Positions 23,544 to 34,919 of a stretch of DNA of 64,000 nucleotides are shown here, piece by piece. A program made the translations under genes and the position numbers. The DNA is taken from the NCBI GenBank assembly GCA_028455995.1, contig JABELC010000011.1, forward strand, positions 248,001 to 312,000. Direction: 5' to 3'. The stretch is from Scleromitrula shiraiana (taxonomy: Eukaryota > Ascomycota > Leotiomycetes > Helotiales > Sclerotiniaceae). The notes under the pieces are model-generated. The model saw nothing but the letters and a program-made list of their open reading frames with translations, had not been told where the DNA came from and did no database searches. Position 1 is the stretch's first letter. Every line of letters begins with the position of its first letter.

Positions 23544-26145
23544 TTAGATATTCACCTCCTCAATTCCCTTTCTCAACTTTTCATTCTCGTCGGTGATTCC
23601 ACTATACTTATTAATCCAATCCAAAACCTCCTTGTGCCACACTCTCGAGTTCTCGGGCTTCAATACCCACTACAACACATTAGATCATGATTAGCCAAAT
23701 GTCACACATAAAATCTATTAGAGACTCATCCAAGCCAAAAGAAAGGAAAGGGAAGAGAAAAAAAGGGGGGGGGGGGCGAAAACAAAAAAAACTAACATGA
23801 TTCTCATCCGGAAAAGTCAAAAATCTACTGTCCACCCCCTTCAACTGCAACACATTGAAAGGCGCCAAGCCCTCCGCAATAGGCAACCTATAATCCAACT
23901 CATTATGAATGATAAGATGCGGGGTAGCCCAGTTCTCTATATGAGCGGCGGGATCCCACTTCTTATAATTTTCGCGCTTTTCCCAGAGAGTGCCCTCGAA
24001 ATCGTGGTTGGGAAAGAAGAGCTCCTCGGATGAATATTGGTTGAGGGTGCTGAATATTCCGTCGTGGGTTACGAGGGCGCGGAATTTTCGACCGAGCGGG
24101 TGTCCTTGGATCCAGTTTACCATGAAGCCGCCGTAGCTGGCTCCGAGGGCTACGGCGCGAGTGGTGTCGACGTAGGATCTGATGATTTGTTAGAAGTGGA
24201 TCTTTTGGCTGTGATGTTTTTAGGTTTCATGAGAGTACAAGTGATATGATTTGGTGACCAAGAAAATACCAAGAATATTCAAGATCCACTTACAGATTTT
24301 CTTCGATATACTCGAAGCCTTTCACAAGATCTTCGTAGGGTCGACCTCCCCAATTATTACGAATACCATTCTGAAGAGCCATACCATAGCCTGTACTTCC
24401 CGTTGGATTAGGAGTGACTACAACATAACCTTGCTCCGCAAAGATTGCCGGATTCCATCTTGTGCTCCACGATTCGTTCCATGCACCTTGTGGCTAAAAG
24501 GAGGGAAGTTAGTAAATTAACACATACTGACTAGCCTTTACGAATTGGAACACTTACTCCACCATGGATGAGATATGCAAGAGGATATTTCTTCGACTTA
24601 TCAAAATTCGATGGACGGAATACCCAAGCGTGGACTTTGTAATCCTCGGCTCCTTTGAACCATATTTCATCAACCTGATTCTGAGATAGTCCGAAAGCTT
24701 TGCCCTCGTTTGAGTTGGAGGATACGAGCTTTTTCGATGGATTAGATGGATCCAGGATTGAGTAAACACTGTTATCTATCAATGAGCTACCACTGATAAA
24801 CAATTCGCCATTGGGAAGAACTTTAGCATCGGACACTGTCCCGTCATTTGTGACAGCTTCTGGTAGTTTTGTGGCATGTCGTGGAGAAGCTGGTAGCTTG
24901 AACAATTTTCCTCTCCCGTTCTCCTCTGCTGTTACGTATATTTCACTGCCATCTTTGCTAAAAACAATGCTTTCTGGTCTAAGATCCCAACCACCTTCAC
25001 CATCTTCCGTTTCATAGAACTCTTGCACGTTGGAGAGATCGAGAATGTCTGGTATCAAAAGCAATCTTGGCTTATCAGATTCATATTGAATCGACTTCAT
25101 GCGTGTGAAAATGACCGACTTGCCATCTGGTGACCAGGTTGGACTTTGACTGTAGCCTTTCAGGTTCCCTGTTTGTACCAACACGGGCTGTTGAGGTTGT
25201 GTTTCCGTAAATGTCTTCAGAGGTATGTAATATAAGTCGGTTTTGGTGTAATTGGCTGCCAGTAGCTTTGGGTCCTTGGCGACAAAAACGATACCATTCT
25301 TACTAACATCAAAATCGCCTGTTCCACCGAATGGTGGTACTGGTGATTCTAAGGTGGTTTTATGTCCCTTGAGGGCATTGATCAGACCTGGAGAAGCCAA
25401 GCTATGACCTTGCTCTGAATCCTTACTCTTTTTCAATGCCCCGTACCAGATTACACTCTTGTTCTCGGTAACATATGAATCCCATTGTCTAACGAAAAGT
25501 GTTGAGTAGGCTCTCCCGGTCGAGTGAGGTTTCTTCGCTTTCTCCGCATTGAATAGCTCCCCAGATGGGGTAGCCAAGCCTGGGCACGATAGAAGTTAGT
25601 GTTACTCAAACTGTTTTCTTGCCATAGAATAATTCGAAGCTCTATGAATATGACGGAGGAGAATTGTTGAAAACACTCACCAGTAGCAACGATTGCTACA
25701 GTTTCCGAGTCGAGAGCGGTAAGCTTAATATTGGAAATGCCACCATCGAACGTCTCAATAATCTTCGGCCTGTCAATTGTCAATTAGGGCTCCACTTGCA
25801 GTAGTAATAAACCATTTACTTCTTTTCCAAATCATCTGCATCTCCCAGAATCAGCTGTGTAGTTCCCTTATCCCCACTTCTCAACCATAACACTTCATTC
25901 TTCCATCCCAGCCACACTGGCTCACTATCATTTAAATCATTGCTCAGGGTAGAGCTCTTCCCAGTTTCTATATTCAAAACCTTGATTTCGGAGGATTTCG
26001 AATGAGTTTGGAAAGAGTAGGTGGATACGGTAAATAGTGCTAGTTTACCGTCTGCATTCGGGGTTGCTGCTGATCGGCGAGGAGCACTTAGTAGCTTCTC
26101 TGGAGTGAAAGTGGAGGCATTGAAACGAATAGTCATTGTGGACAT
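23544..26145 (-). CDS. S9 prolyl-oligopeptidase family peptidase (dipeptidyl-peptidase V / acylaminoacyl-peptidase-like)
   Basis: Six exons on the minus strand: 26145-25820, 25769-25681, 25579-24558, 24493-24294, 24178-23797 and 23669-23544. They sum in frame to 714 aa. Introns run from 49 to 127 nt. The N-terminal two-thirds is a beta-propeller (SPTWSPDGKSVIFTRMKS). The C-terminal alpha/beta-hydrolase domain starts near LAYLIHGGPQGAWNESW. Catalytic triad: Ser560 in GASYGGFM, Asp641 in NELDYRLP and His673 in PDENH. His673 is the last codon of exon 5, before WVLKPENSRVWHKE. The N-terminus MSTMTIRFNASTFTPEKLL has no signal peptide, so this is probably an intracellular enzyme, unlike secreted DPP5. 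Intron 5 contains a run of 12 C on the coding strand. Confidence 0.94.
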
Positions 26146-26587
26146 GAAATTTGTATATTGGCGGACTAAATGATATAAATGAAGAAAACAATGGTATCGT
26201 AAAAGATGTATCTATCTCGTATGTTATGGCCTCATCGCAATGCAACAATAACGTGCTTGAGCTTTATAGGGTTACGTTATAAAAAGCTAGGTGCCCCGCA
26301 AAATCTACTTGGTTACTGATTACAAATCAATTATCCAATGTTTCAAATTATGCATATATATGTAAATTGCATTCTTCTATTGTCAGATAAATCTAGCTAC
26401 CAGTAGTACTTATCAGTTTTCTATCAAAGAGGCTTGCCACGGATAGTTGAGTAAGCATTAAATGACTATGTAGTAGTCTGCTAGAATGCACAATGGCCCT
26501 CAAGCTAACTAGTATTAGTAGCCCTTTTGCACTCATAACGGGTTACCACATAGATCTCGAATAAGAGTCAAACCTTTCTACCATCTT
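26146..26587. promoter_or_regulatory. Intergenic, upstream of the peptidase gene
   Basis: 442 bp between the P450 stop and the peptidase start, both on the minus strand. It must contain the peptidase promoter. AT-rich; no element I can name with confidence. Confidence 0.4.
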
Positions 26588-28159
26588 TCAGGCAATCCGG
26601 AATTTCAGAAATAACGACTGATCAGCTGGTATCGAGAAGAAAGTCTCAAGCTGCCTCATATCCGGATCCCCAACAATGGTAGTCCTATAAGTAGTATAAA
26701 CATCCACCACGAAGGTTTTCATTGCTATAAATCTCAGTATTCTTGTTAAGGTCATTAGCTAGATCTACTTACCAACTATAGCAAAGTGTTCTCCAATACA
26801 ATTGCGTGCACCACTCATGAACATCCAAACCCATTGTTTCATCTGTCGTTTCTCATCACTACTAGCTTTAAGCCATCTCTCAGGAAGCCATGACTCGGGA
26901 TGATGAAAGATGTCGGAATTGCGACCAAGTGTATAAGGCGAAGCGCTCGCAATGGTCCCCTTAGGAATAGTGAAGCCTTTGACTGTTGCATTTGCTGGTG
27001 CTACGCGTGGGAACGGGCCAAATCCGGCGGGATAGAGTCGAATAGTCTCTATGAGGACAGCATCTAGAAGCTCAGAGGACCGAGGGTCGCTCAAGGATCT
27101 TAGATCATCCCGTAATCTATTCTGAATTTCGGCATTTCTAGACAACTCCCACATGAGATAGGTTAAGACGATGCCAGTGGCTTCATGACCAGCGTGTATC
27201 TGATCCACCATATCAGAAGCAACCAAGTTTGTTCTTTGCTCCTCTGGAACATCTTCTAGTCTTTGCCATATCTGTCTGAAAGTCTCCATGGAGCCATTGC
27301 CTCCATCATGACTGTTCTTCAGAGCACTAATTGTGCGCTTAGTAAGGTCCAACACAAAGCAATGAATAGTATCAAAAGCCGCATTCACAGATGGGGACAG
27401 CAAATCGATGCGAAACCAACTGAGAATAGATACCAATCGCTGTATCTCCGTAGAAGCGAAGAACGCCCATGGTTCGACTGCGTGCTGAAATGCTGCTAGG
27501 TGATAAGATGCCTTCTCCGGATGTCCAACCCAATTAGTTCCATTATCTATACCATAGATATACGCAGTAACAACATCCATGCTATACTCTCTAGTCAAAG
27601 AGTATACCTCCACATCGTCGCCTCTTTCGGTCAATTTCCGTAATCTCGGTAGCAATCTATCCCGACGAATAATGTTCAAAATTCCAGCAAGCTCGGCAGA
27701 ATTAACGATTGTAGAGTTCGAATAGACATGAGTAAATACACGCCTCCGTTCCGAATGTTGCTTTGCTTGACGTACAGCAAATAATGGCGAGAACCTCCCA
27801 CGTGAGCCTTCATAATGATGATACATTGAAACCACTTACCCAAATTGTGTGAAGTTATCATACATGCTTGACTTATCCCAGTTTCCTCCATAAACCGTGC
27901 GAACGCCATCTTCGATACAGTCGATGCTAATCTCCTGGGGACCAATTCGAATCACTGGACCGAGTTTACGATGAGCTGCGAGACATGTGGTGAATTCTTT
28001 TCCTGTTGCTCTAATCCATAATAACCACAATCGTGAAAAGGGGGCTGTAAAATGGGCGTTTGGAATCGCATTGAGTGAGGAGGGAATCACTGTTACAATT
28101 TTGGAAGCAAACCAAAGGAAAACTGTCGTAAGCACAACAAAAGTTGTGGCGGATAACAT
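26588..28159 (-). CDS. Cytochrome P450 monooxygenase
   Basis: Three exons: 28159-27840, 27794-26773 and 26724-26588, giving 492 aa in frame. The first intron is short (45 nt; GTAAGT...GAG|G) and its acceptor is the least certain junction. An N-terminal hydrophobic anchor spans residues 3-25. P450 motifs are all present: I-helix AGHEATG, K-helix ExxR in IETIRLYP, PERW, and the heme loop FMSGARNCIGEHFAI, with the cysteine thiolate in exon 2. It is a microsomal heme oxygenase of unknown substrate; the CYP family cannot be fixed by eye. No secondary-metabolism backbone gene lies in the window, so a lone oxidative or detoxification role is as likely as a cluster role. Confidence 0.92.
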
Positions 28160-28904
28160 ATCGGGGATAGTAAGTTAGTAGTTTTAGAAGATATCATTGA
28201 TCAGATCTAAGAATACACTTTTTGCAATACAACAAAATCATTTTCTACAAATGGGATGATCATGTGATCATCTTCAAATAATCAACTGAATAGCATTAAT
28301 GATATTTTATCATCATGATACTAGTACCGTGACTATTAATGAAATATCATAATATATATAGAAAAAACTACATTTCTTTACAGAATAAGTTAATTAATAA
28401 TTTTTTGTTATATTTTTTATATAATAATTATAAATCTAAATTTTTATTATTAATCTATTATATATTCATATAATTAAACACCTTTTTGTGTGATAAACAT
28501 AAATTGAGCCCTACAAAAGTGAGAAATAAAATCCACTTGACAATATTATTTTACTAGAATAGTATCCATTATTAAGCTATGACAACACGAGACGAGACGA
28601 GATGAGGCCTAGTCCCCGCTAGCTTAGTCTAAAATGTGGCTGACGCTGTGGCTACCGAGCTTCCAATCCGATACTGTTCTCATCCAGAACACCACGAAAC
28701 AGATATTATACAAACCCAATTCTCTACGTCCCAATTTATTTTTTACAATTCCGGCTTCAAACCTCTACCAATCGATTCCTACAACATTGCATGCGCAAAA
28801 ACCCTCACTTTAAAATTCTCATCCCAAAGAGCCGAGCAATTCCCCAATTCCACAACCTCAAAGGGCACGACGTCAATAGCTAGCTCACCTCACCAACCTC
28901 CACA
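28160..28904. promoter_or_regulatory. Divergent intergenic region with a very AT-rich core
   Basis: 745 bp between the P450 and kinase start codons. About 28260-28520 is almost pure A/T with long T and A runs. Normal composition returns beyond 28600. It must contain both promoters. No ORF. Confidence 0.5.
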
Positions 28905-30247
28905 ATGGCTCAATATTTCCTCGATATCCTATATACATTTACGAATTGTATGAGCTGTTTCCCCGGCTCTCCGCAATTGAAAATCAACAATCGTAGTTTT
29001 AAGATCTTGCGATTACTAGGCGAGGTGTGTAATTTCCAATCCGAAGTTTCCAATGCATATAATAGCTAACATGGATGATTCAAGGGAGGATTCTCATACG
29101 TCTACCTAGTACAAGATACCAGCAATGAAGCCATGTACGCACTAAAGAAGATCCGGTGTCCCTTCGGCCAAGAATCCGTCGCGCAAGCCATGAAAGAAGT
29201 AGAAGCCTATGCGCTCTTCTCACCACATCCGAACATAATCCACAGCGTAGATTACTGCGTATCAGCAGATAAATCGGATCCGGGTGCTAAGACGGTGTAT
29301 ATACTTCTACCCTACTATCGACGCGGGAACTTACAAGATATAATCAATGCGAATCTGGTTAATCATACGAAGTTTCCGGAGAAGAGATTGATGGTGCTGT
29401 TTTTGGGCGTTTGTAATGCGCTGAAGGCGATGCATAATTATAAGGTTAGAGGGGGACCGGAGGGTGCGAGTGCTCAGAAGAAGGCGAAGAGGGTGAGGGC
29501 GGAAGCGGCGAGGGCAGATGAGGAAGTGGAATCGCGGAGAGGGAGACAGAAGGGGAGGGACACGGATCCGGATAGCGAACAACAGGAGCCCTTGATGGAT
29601 GGGGAAGTTACAATGAGCCAAGAGGGCATTGCACCCGGAGGAGCTAGAGCCTATGCGCATAGAGATATCAAGCCGGGTAAGACAACGAGAACACGCAAAA
29701 TTTGAAAAGTATCTAATATCGATGAACAGGCAACATAATGATAGACGACGACGGCATCCAACCAATCCTGATGGACCTGGGCTCCCTAGCCCCGTCCCCC
29801 ACCCCCATAACCTCGCGCTCCCTCGCCCTCGCCGTCCAAGACCAAGCCGCCGAACACTCCACCATGCCCTACCGCGCCCCCGAACTATTCGATGTAAAAA
29901 CCGGCAGCACAATCGACACGAAAGTCGACATCTGGTCGCTCGGCTGCACGCTCTACGCGTGTCTCGTCGGAAAATCGCCCTTCGAAATGCGTAGCGATGA
30001 GACGGGTGGGAGTTTAAGTTTGTGCGTGTTGGGCGGTGATTGGAGGTTTCCGGATGAGGGGGCGGGTGGGAAAAAGAAGGTTGCGAATCAGCCGGGGCAG
30101 AGCGAGGATAGTGGTATTAGTGAGGGGATTAGGGATGTGGTGAGGAGGTGTTTGAGGGTGGAGGCGAGTGAGAGGCCGGATGTGGATGAGCTGATTGAGA
30201 TTGTTGAGGGGGTTATTGGGGGGTTGCCGGAAGATGGCTCTTCATGA
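28905..30247 (+). CDS. Ser/Thr protein kinase, STK16/Env7-like (NAK family)
   Basis: Exons 28905-29024, 29085-29676 and 29730-30247; 409 aa in frame. The N-terminus (TNCMSCFPGSPQLKINNRSF) carries paired cysteines near the start, matching the palmitoylation/acylation region of STK16 and yeast Env7. The Gly-rich loop, GEGGFSYVYLVQD, spans the first intron. Other landmarks are the VAIK-type lysine in YALKKIRC, the catalytic loop HRDIKPGN (Asp234, completed by the second junction), and DLG in place of DFG at Asp253, as usual for this family. YRAPEL and DIWSLGCTLYAC follow. A ~70-residue basic/acidic low-complexity insert precedes the catalytic loop. Env7 acts at the vacuole membrane and STK16 at the Golgi, so a membrane-trafficking role is inferred. 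Confidence 0.93.
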
Positions 30248-30716
30248 TTGTAATGGGGAGGTTTTGTTGTTAATCGTGTATGTATAGTTCGTTTTGAATA
30301 TGGTTGGGGGCGTTGTGCGGATTTAATGTTATGATTGTAATGAATGAATCTGGGGAGGTAGGTAGGTCGGTCGGATCAAAAGAATTTTATATTGGGGAAA
30401 GAGGCTTAGATTGATGAATTTAGCCTTTCTATGGTACTGATGGGTATTTCTCAAGTTTCACTCGTCCTTAATTGTGCTCATATTGAGTTGTGTTTGGGTG
30501 TGATATCATTTGTATAGTAGTTTCTTATGCAGCAATCTTTCTCTTGAGCTCGTCTTCCAAAATATTGTACATATTTCTCTGGCAAATTCCTAAGCCAGTT
30601 GAAAATTACCGATAGCTACTCATAAGCAGATTTTCCCATCCATATACCTACTCCTCACAGCGTCATATATCATGTAATAACCTCACAATCCCATATCAAC
30701 CCCCCAAATCCCCACC
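30248..30716. other. Convergent intergenic region
   Basis: 469 bp of 3' flanks of the kinase gene and of the coiled-coil gene. Nothing else seen. Confidence 0.5.
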
Positions 30717-31887
30717 CTAAAGCTCATCATCCCCCTCATCATCCCCCTCATCATCCACCACCTCAACCCTTCTCCTCTTCGACTCCGACTCCAACCCCTC
30801 ACCTTCAACCGCACCCTCACACCCAATCAACCCCGCAGCCCTCGCACCCTCCTCCACATCCCCCCACCCACACATAACCTGCACCGTCCCATCCTTCGCC
30901 GTCCTAGACGCAAACCTCTTCTGCAGCCATCTAATCAATACATCCCTATCCTCCATCCTCTCAAGGCCCATAATAAAAGTAGCGATAAACGCCGTCTTTT
31001 CACCTCCGCGTGTGAGCTTTCGCATGCATACTGCGCCTTTGGCGAGATAATCTTGGGTTCGTTGGCCGGGGGCTTGGGAGATGGTGATTTTGGGTGCGGG
31101 TTTGCGTTTGTTTGGGCGGGCTTTGGGTGGTGATAGTTGTTGGGGTTGTTGGGGTATTTGTGTTAAGGGCAGTGGTGAGGGTTGGGGAGGTAGACAGGTT
31201 TGGGTATCTTGTGTTATGTATAGAATTTTCTGCGCAGATTGAGAGAATGCCGGTTCAGTATGATCAATTGAAGTCGAGATATTTCGAGAAGGTGAGTTGG
31301 TGACAACATTTGTGGTGGTTTCTGAGCTGGGTTGTTGGGATGCATCGACTTGTTTGGGACGTCCAGACTGTTCAAGAGTCTGAGCTTGTTTAGCATTGGC
31401 AATTCGATCGAGTATACCAATGGAGACGTCGCTTTTCATGATGCCTATTACAAGTAAGCAATGTTCATTCACTACAATCATACGATCTATACGAACCAGC
31501 CTCAAAATAATCATCCAACAAAGCCAATCTATCCCTCAGCACCTCAATCTCACGTTTGTACTCCTCATTGAACCTCACTACCTCTTTCACCCCACTCTCA
31601 AGTCCCAACACCCTCCTCTCAATCCCCTCCAAATTCCTAACCACCTCCTCAAACTTCGAAACCCTGTTCTCAAGAGTCTCGACTCGCCCAGTAAGTTGAT
31701 CAGATTTCCCATTCGCAAGTACATGATCATAACGATCAATCTTTGCTTTTAACTCTTGATATAACTCATGAAGAGCTCGGTTCTCCTTGCGGAATTGCAT
31801 GTTAACTAGATTCTCGACTCCCATGGCTGCACCTTGGCTTAAGCCAGCGAGGTGGGGTGGGACATTGGCGGTGCGCTTGGTAACCAT
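30717..31887 (-). CDS. Unknown coiled-coil protein with acidic tail
   Basis: Exons 31887-31497 and 31444-30717. The 52-nt intron has a GTTCGT donor and AATAG acceptor; 372 aa in frame. Residues ~30-130 form a strong coiled coil (for example VETLENRVSKFEEVVRNLEG). A Gln/Ser/Pro-rich linker follows, then a conserved-looking block rich in Lys/Arg with MRKLTRGGEKTAFIATFIMG and DVLIRWLQKRF. The tail has a nuclear-signal-like SKRRR and a DDEGDDEGDDEL end. I do not recognise the family. The globular-looking block around residue 300 may be the functional part. Confidence 0.7.
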
Positions 31888-32607
31888 TGGAAACTTGTGA
31901 GTAATGAATTCATAAGATTCCAACAATAAGTATTGAAAAAACAGATAAGTGCTCCCATATGATGAAGGAAATTATAAGTATGGAAGGGAAACAAAAAGTG
32001 AAGTTATGTTGCCTGAACAAACTGGTGAAGAGAGGAAAATGGTACTTATGTAAGCGTATTTGGAGGGGAAATCCTCAAGATAGGAAGGAACGACCTCAAG
32101 CCATAAGAGTTTCCATTAGACATACCTAAAAAGTATATAGATAGACAGTTAGTATTAGCAAAAGCACAAGATATAAGTCCAGTAGGTTTTATAAATTTTT
32201 ATTTATTTTTTTTCTTTGGTCTATGGAAAATCGTTTCAACATCTATCGTCAATCGTTCTATATCGCCTAATTCTTGATATAGTAAGATCTCTGGCGTATT
32301 AGAACGAGATCGAGATAGACAAGGAGCTCGCAAGACAAATAGTGAGCAATCCCTAAATATAGAGATAGAAAAGCAAACAAGCATCACCAATCCCTCTAAT
32401 ATTGGAAATGCCGGAAGATACGCAAGAAATAACCTAGCTGCATAACCCGACGCAGCAACTTTTGTGCCACCCATTTTACCCTATCCACACGCGCCGGGCG
32501 AACCAGCTACGCTCACTATCACTACCCTTATCACAGGGGGTTCCAATACCAGTATTGTTTTGGAGGAACTCGTGATTTACCTAATTTATAAGATAGAAAG
32601 ATTATAT
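31888..32607. other. Intergenic, upstream of the coiled-coil gene and downstream of eIF4A
   Basis: 720 bp. Contains a 91-codon ATG frame (32474-32199, minus) with one hydrophobic stretch and no recognisable domain. It most likely lies within the eIF4A 3' UTR and is not called. Otherwise AT-rich. Confidence 0.45.
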
Positions 32608-34075
32608 TTAGATGAGATCAGCAACGTTCATTGGCATCTCCTCGATTTGAGTGCTGTAGAACTGTTCAATTTCTCTCATCATGCGGACATCCTCAGCGGT
32701 GACAAAGTTGATAGCAACACCCTTACGTCCGAAACGTCCTCCACGACCGATACGATGGATATAGTTCTCACGGTTGGCTGGGAGATCGTAGTTGATGACC
32801 AAGGAAACTTGTTGAACATCGATACCACGGGCCAAAAGATCGGTGGCGATCAAGACACGGGAAGAACCAGATCGGAACTCCTTCATAATCAAGTCACGTT
32901 GACCTTGATCCATGTCACCGTGCATGGCGGAGACGGTGAAATCACGGGCAGTGAGTTTGTCGGTGAGCCAGTCGACCTTGCGTCTAGTGTTACAGAAGAT
33001 AACTGCTTGTGTGATGGTGACAGTCTCGTACAAATCGGAGAGGGTGTCCAATTTCCAGTCTTCCTTCTCAACAGCAATGTAGAATTGCTTAATACCTTCG
33101 AGGGTAAGTTCGGCCTTCTTGACCAAGATACGGACGGGATCGCGCATGAACTTGGTGGTAACCTCAAGAACGTCTTGGGGCATGGTGGCGGAAAGGAGGA
33201 CAACTTGGGTAGATTGTGGGAGAAGTTGGAAGATGTCGTAGATTTGCTCGGTGAAACCACGCTACAAATTTGTTAGAAAAAGATATAATATACATCTGCA
33301 AGAGTTCAAAAACTTACGGAAAGCATCTCATCGGCTTCATCAAGGACGAACATCTTCATGGAGTCGGTCTTCAAGAATCGGCGCTGGATCATGTCGTGAA
33401 CACGACCTGGGGTACCGACAACAACTTGAGGACCATCTTGGAGGGCCTTCATGTCATCACGGACACTGGTACCACCGATACAAGCGTGGCACTCAACGTT
33501 CATGAAGTCACCGATGGCAACAACGACCTTTTGGATTTGTTGAGCCAATTCACGGGTTGGGGCAAGGATCAAAGCCTGGCATTGCTTGATGTTTGGGTCA
33601 AGCTTTTGGAGGACAGAGATGGAGAAAGTAGCAGTCTTTCCGGTACCAGATTGGGCTTGAGCAATAACGTCGTGGCCTTTGAAATGTATTAGATTTGTTT
33701 GCAGAGATGGCAGGGCTTTGAAACTCACCCTTGATGACTGGCATGATAGCACGTTGTTGGATAGCAGATGGACGTTCGAAACCATAGGCGTAGACACCTG
33801 TATATCGGATTAATTGTTGCTCTTCCGTTTTGAATGATTATTTTTTATCCTACCTCGGAGAAGCTCTGGCTTCAAGTTCATGGTATCGAAAGAGTCAACG
33901 GTCTCGTCATAGTTGGACTCGATTTGTCCTGCAGAAAAAAAAATCAAGGCATCAGCATATGGTTCTTATCAATTTTTCCCCCACGCAAGTCGCAAAAAAT
34001 TCAAAAACAACTTCAGAAGCATCAAAATAACTTACCCTCTTGGATCTCCTCGAGACCCTTATCAGCGGAAGCCAT
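32608..34075 (-). CDS. TIF1: ATP-dependent RNA helicase eIF4A
   Basis: Translation initiation factor 4A, the DEAD-box helicase of eIF4F that unwinds 5' UTRs. Five exons: 34075-34036, 33928-33854, 33797-33729, 33676-33318 and 33261-32608; 398 aa in frame, the canonical length. Motifs in order: Q-motif region GVYAYGFERPSAIQQ, AQSGTGKT (I), PTRELAQQ (Ia), TPGR (Ib), DEAD (II), SAT (III), VIFCNTRRK (IV), ARGIDVQQVSLVINYDLP (V) and HRIGRGGRFG (VI), ending EEMPMNVADLI*. Four introns of 49-73 nt, three crowded in the first 350 nt of the gene, are typical for highly expressed fungal genes. A 270-codon antisense frame is a shadow of codon bias. Confidence 0.97.
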
Positions 34076-34919
34076 ATTTGCGGATTGGTTTGATAAAAAA
34101 AACTAGATTACAAGCTGTGCTTGAAATCTAGATATCGCAAAAGTTTGATGGTGGGGTGAAAAAAAAGTTCGCAAAGAATCTCTTGAAGAGACTGCGATAA
34201 AAAGCTCTGATTTTCTTTGGGGAGAGGGGCTAAAACTAGATACTAGACTCCCGAATAACGAGAGTATGAAATATCTAGAAGTTGTTGTAAAAATTTGTAA
34301 AAGTTTGTGTTGTTCAGAATGTTTCGAAAAAAAAAAAGATGGAGGAAAGAGGATCAAGGGCTTTGAAATATATTTTTGATCGAGCTAGAGTAGATAGAAT
34401 GAAAAAAATTATTGTAGTTAAGCGAGTGCCACCAACTCAAGTGTTGGAGAGTGAGAGCCACTACTTGCTTAGTACTTATCTAGAAACAATACTAAAGAAA
34501 TCGTTCATCCAATGAAATTACTTATAATTAATTTAAGCATTATTAAATACTATATTAGTACTAGTGCTCAAATTTTACAATCAATTATCACTGTAATGAC
34601 CCCTCCATCTTTTTCTTTACCGTTTGTGTTTGAACTGTTTTTTTGCAGTACACGGACCACATTCAGTATTTTTTCATAAAAAATGCTTGAAATTTTTCAT
34701 TATACAGTATATTGTATATTTATTATTATATTCGCTATTAGAGAGAAGAATTTTAAGCCCAATTATTAAATGGATTAGCTGCGCATAGGGTTATCAAAAA
34801 TTCTTTCTCTATTTTGTATATATCTCAATCCTGAATTACATCCTCACTAAGTTAATAAGTTGCATTAACTTTTGAATACTCCAAGTTTCAAAGTTTGGTA
34901 CAGTCTAGTGGACAGTAGC
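34076..34919. promoter_or_regulatory. Divergent promoter region, eIF4A / F-box-JmjC gene
   Basis: 844 bp between divergent starts, AT-rich especially at 34480-34760. Pyrimidine/purine-rich stretches near 34150-34350 lie just upstream of eIF4A on its strand, as is common in strongly transcribed fungal genes. No specific element is assigned. Confidence 0.45.

Noticed and set aside
32199..32474. 91-codon ATG frame on the minus strand with a hydrophobic stretch
   Set aside because: Lies just 3' of eIF4A in AT-rich DNA; no domain, no splice signal, probably 3' UTR.
32464..33276. 270-codon plus-strand open frame
   Set aside because: Exactly antisense to the last eIF4A exon; it arises from the biased codon use of a highly expressed gene and has no domain.
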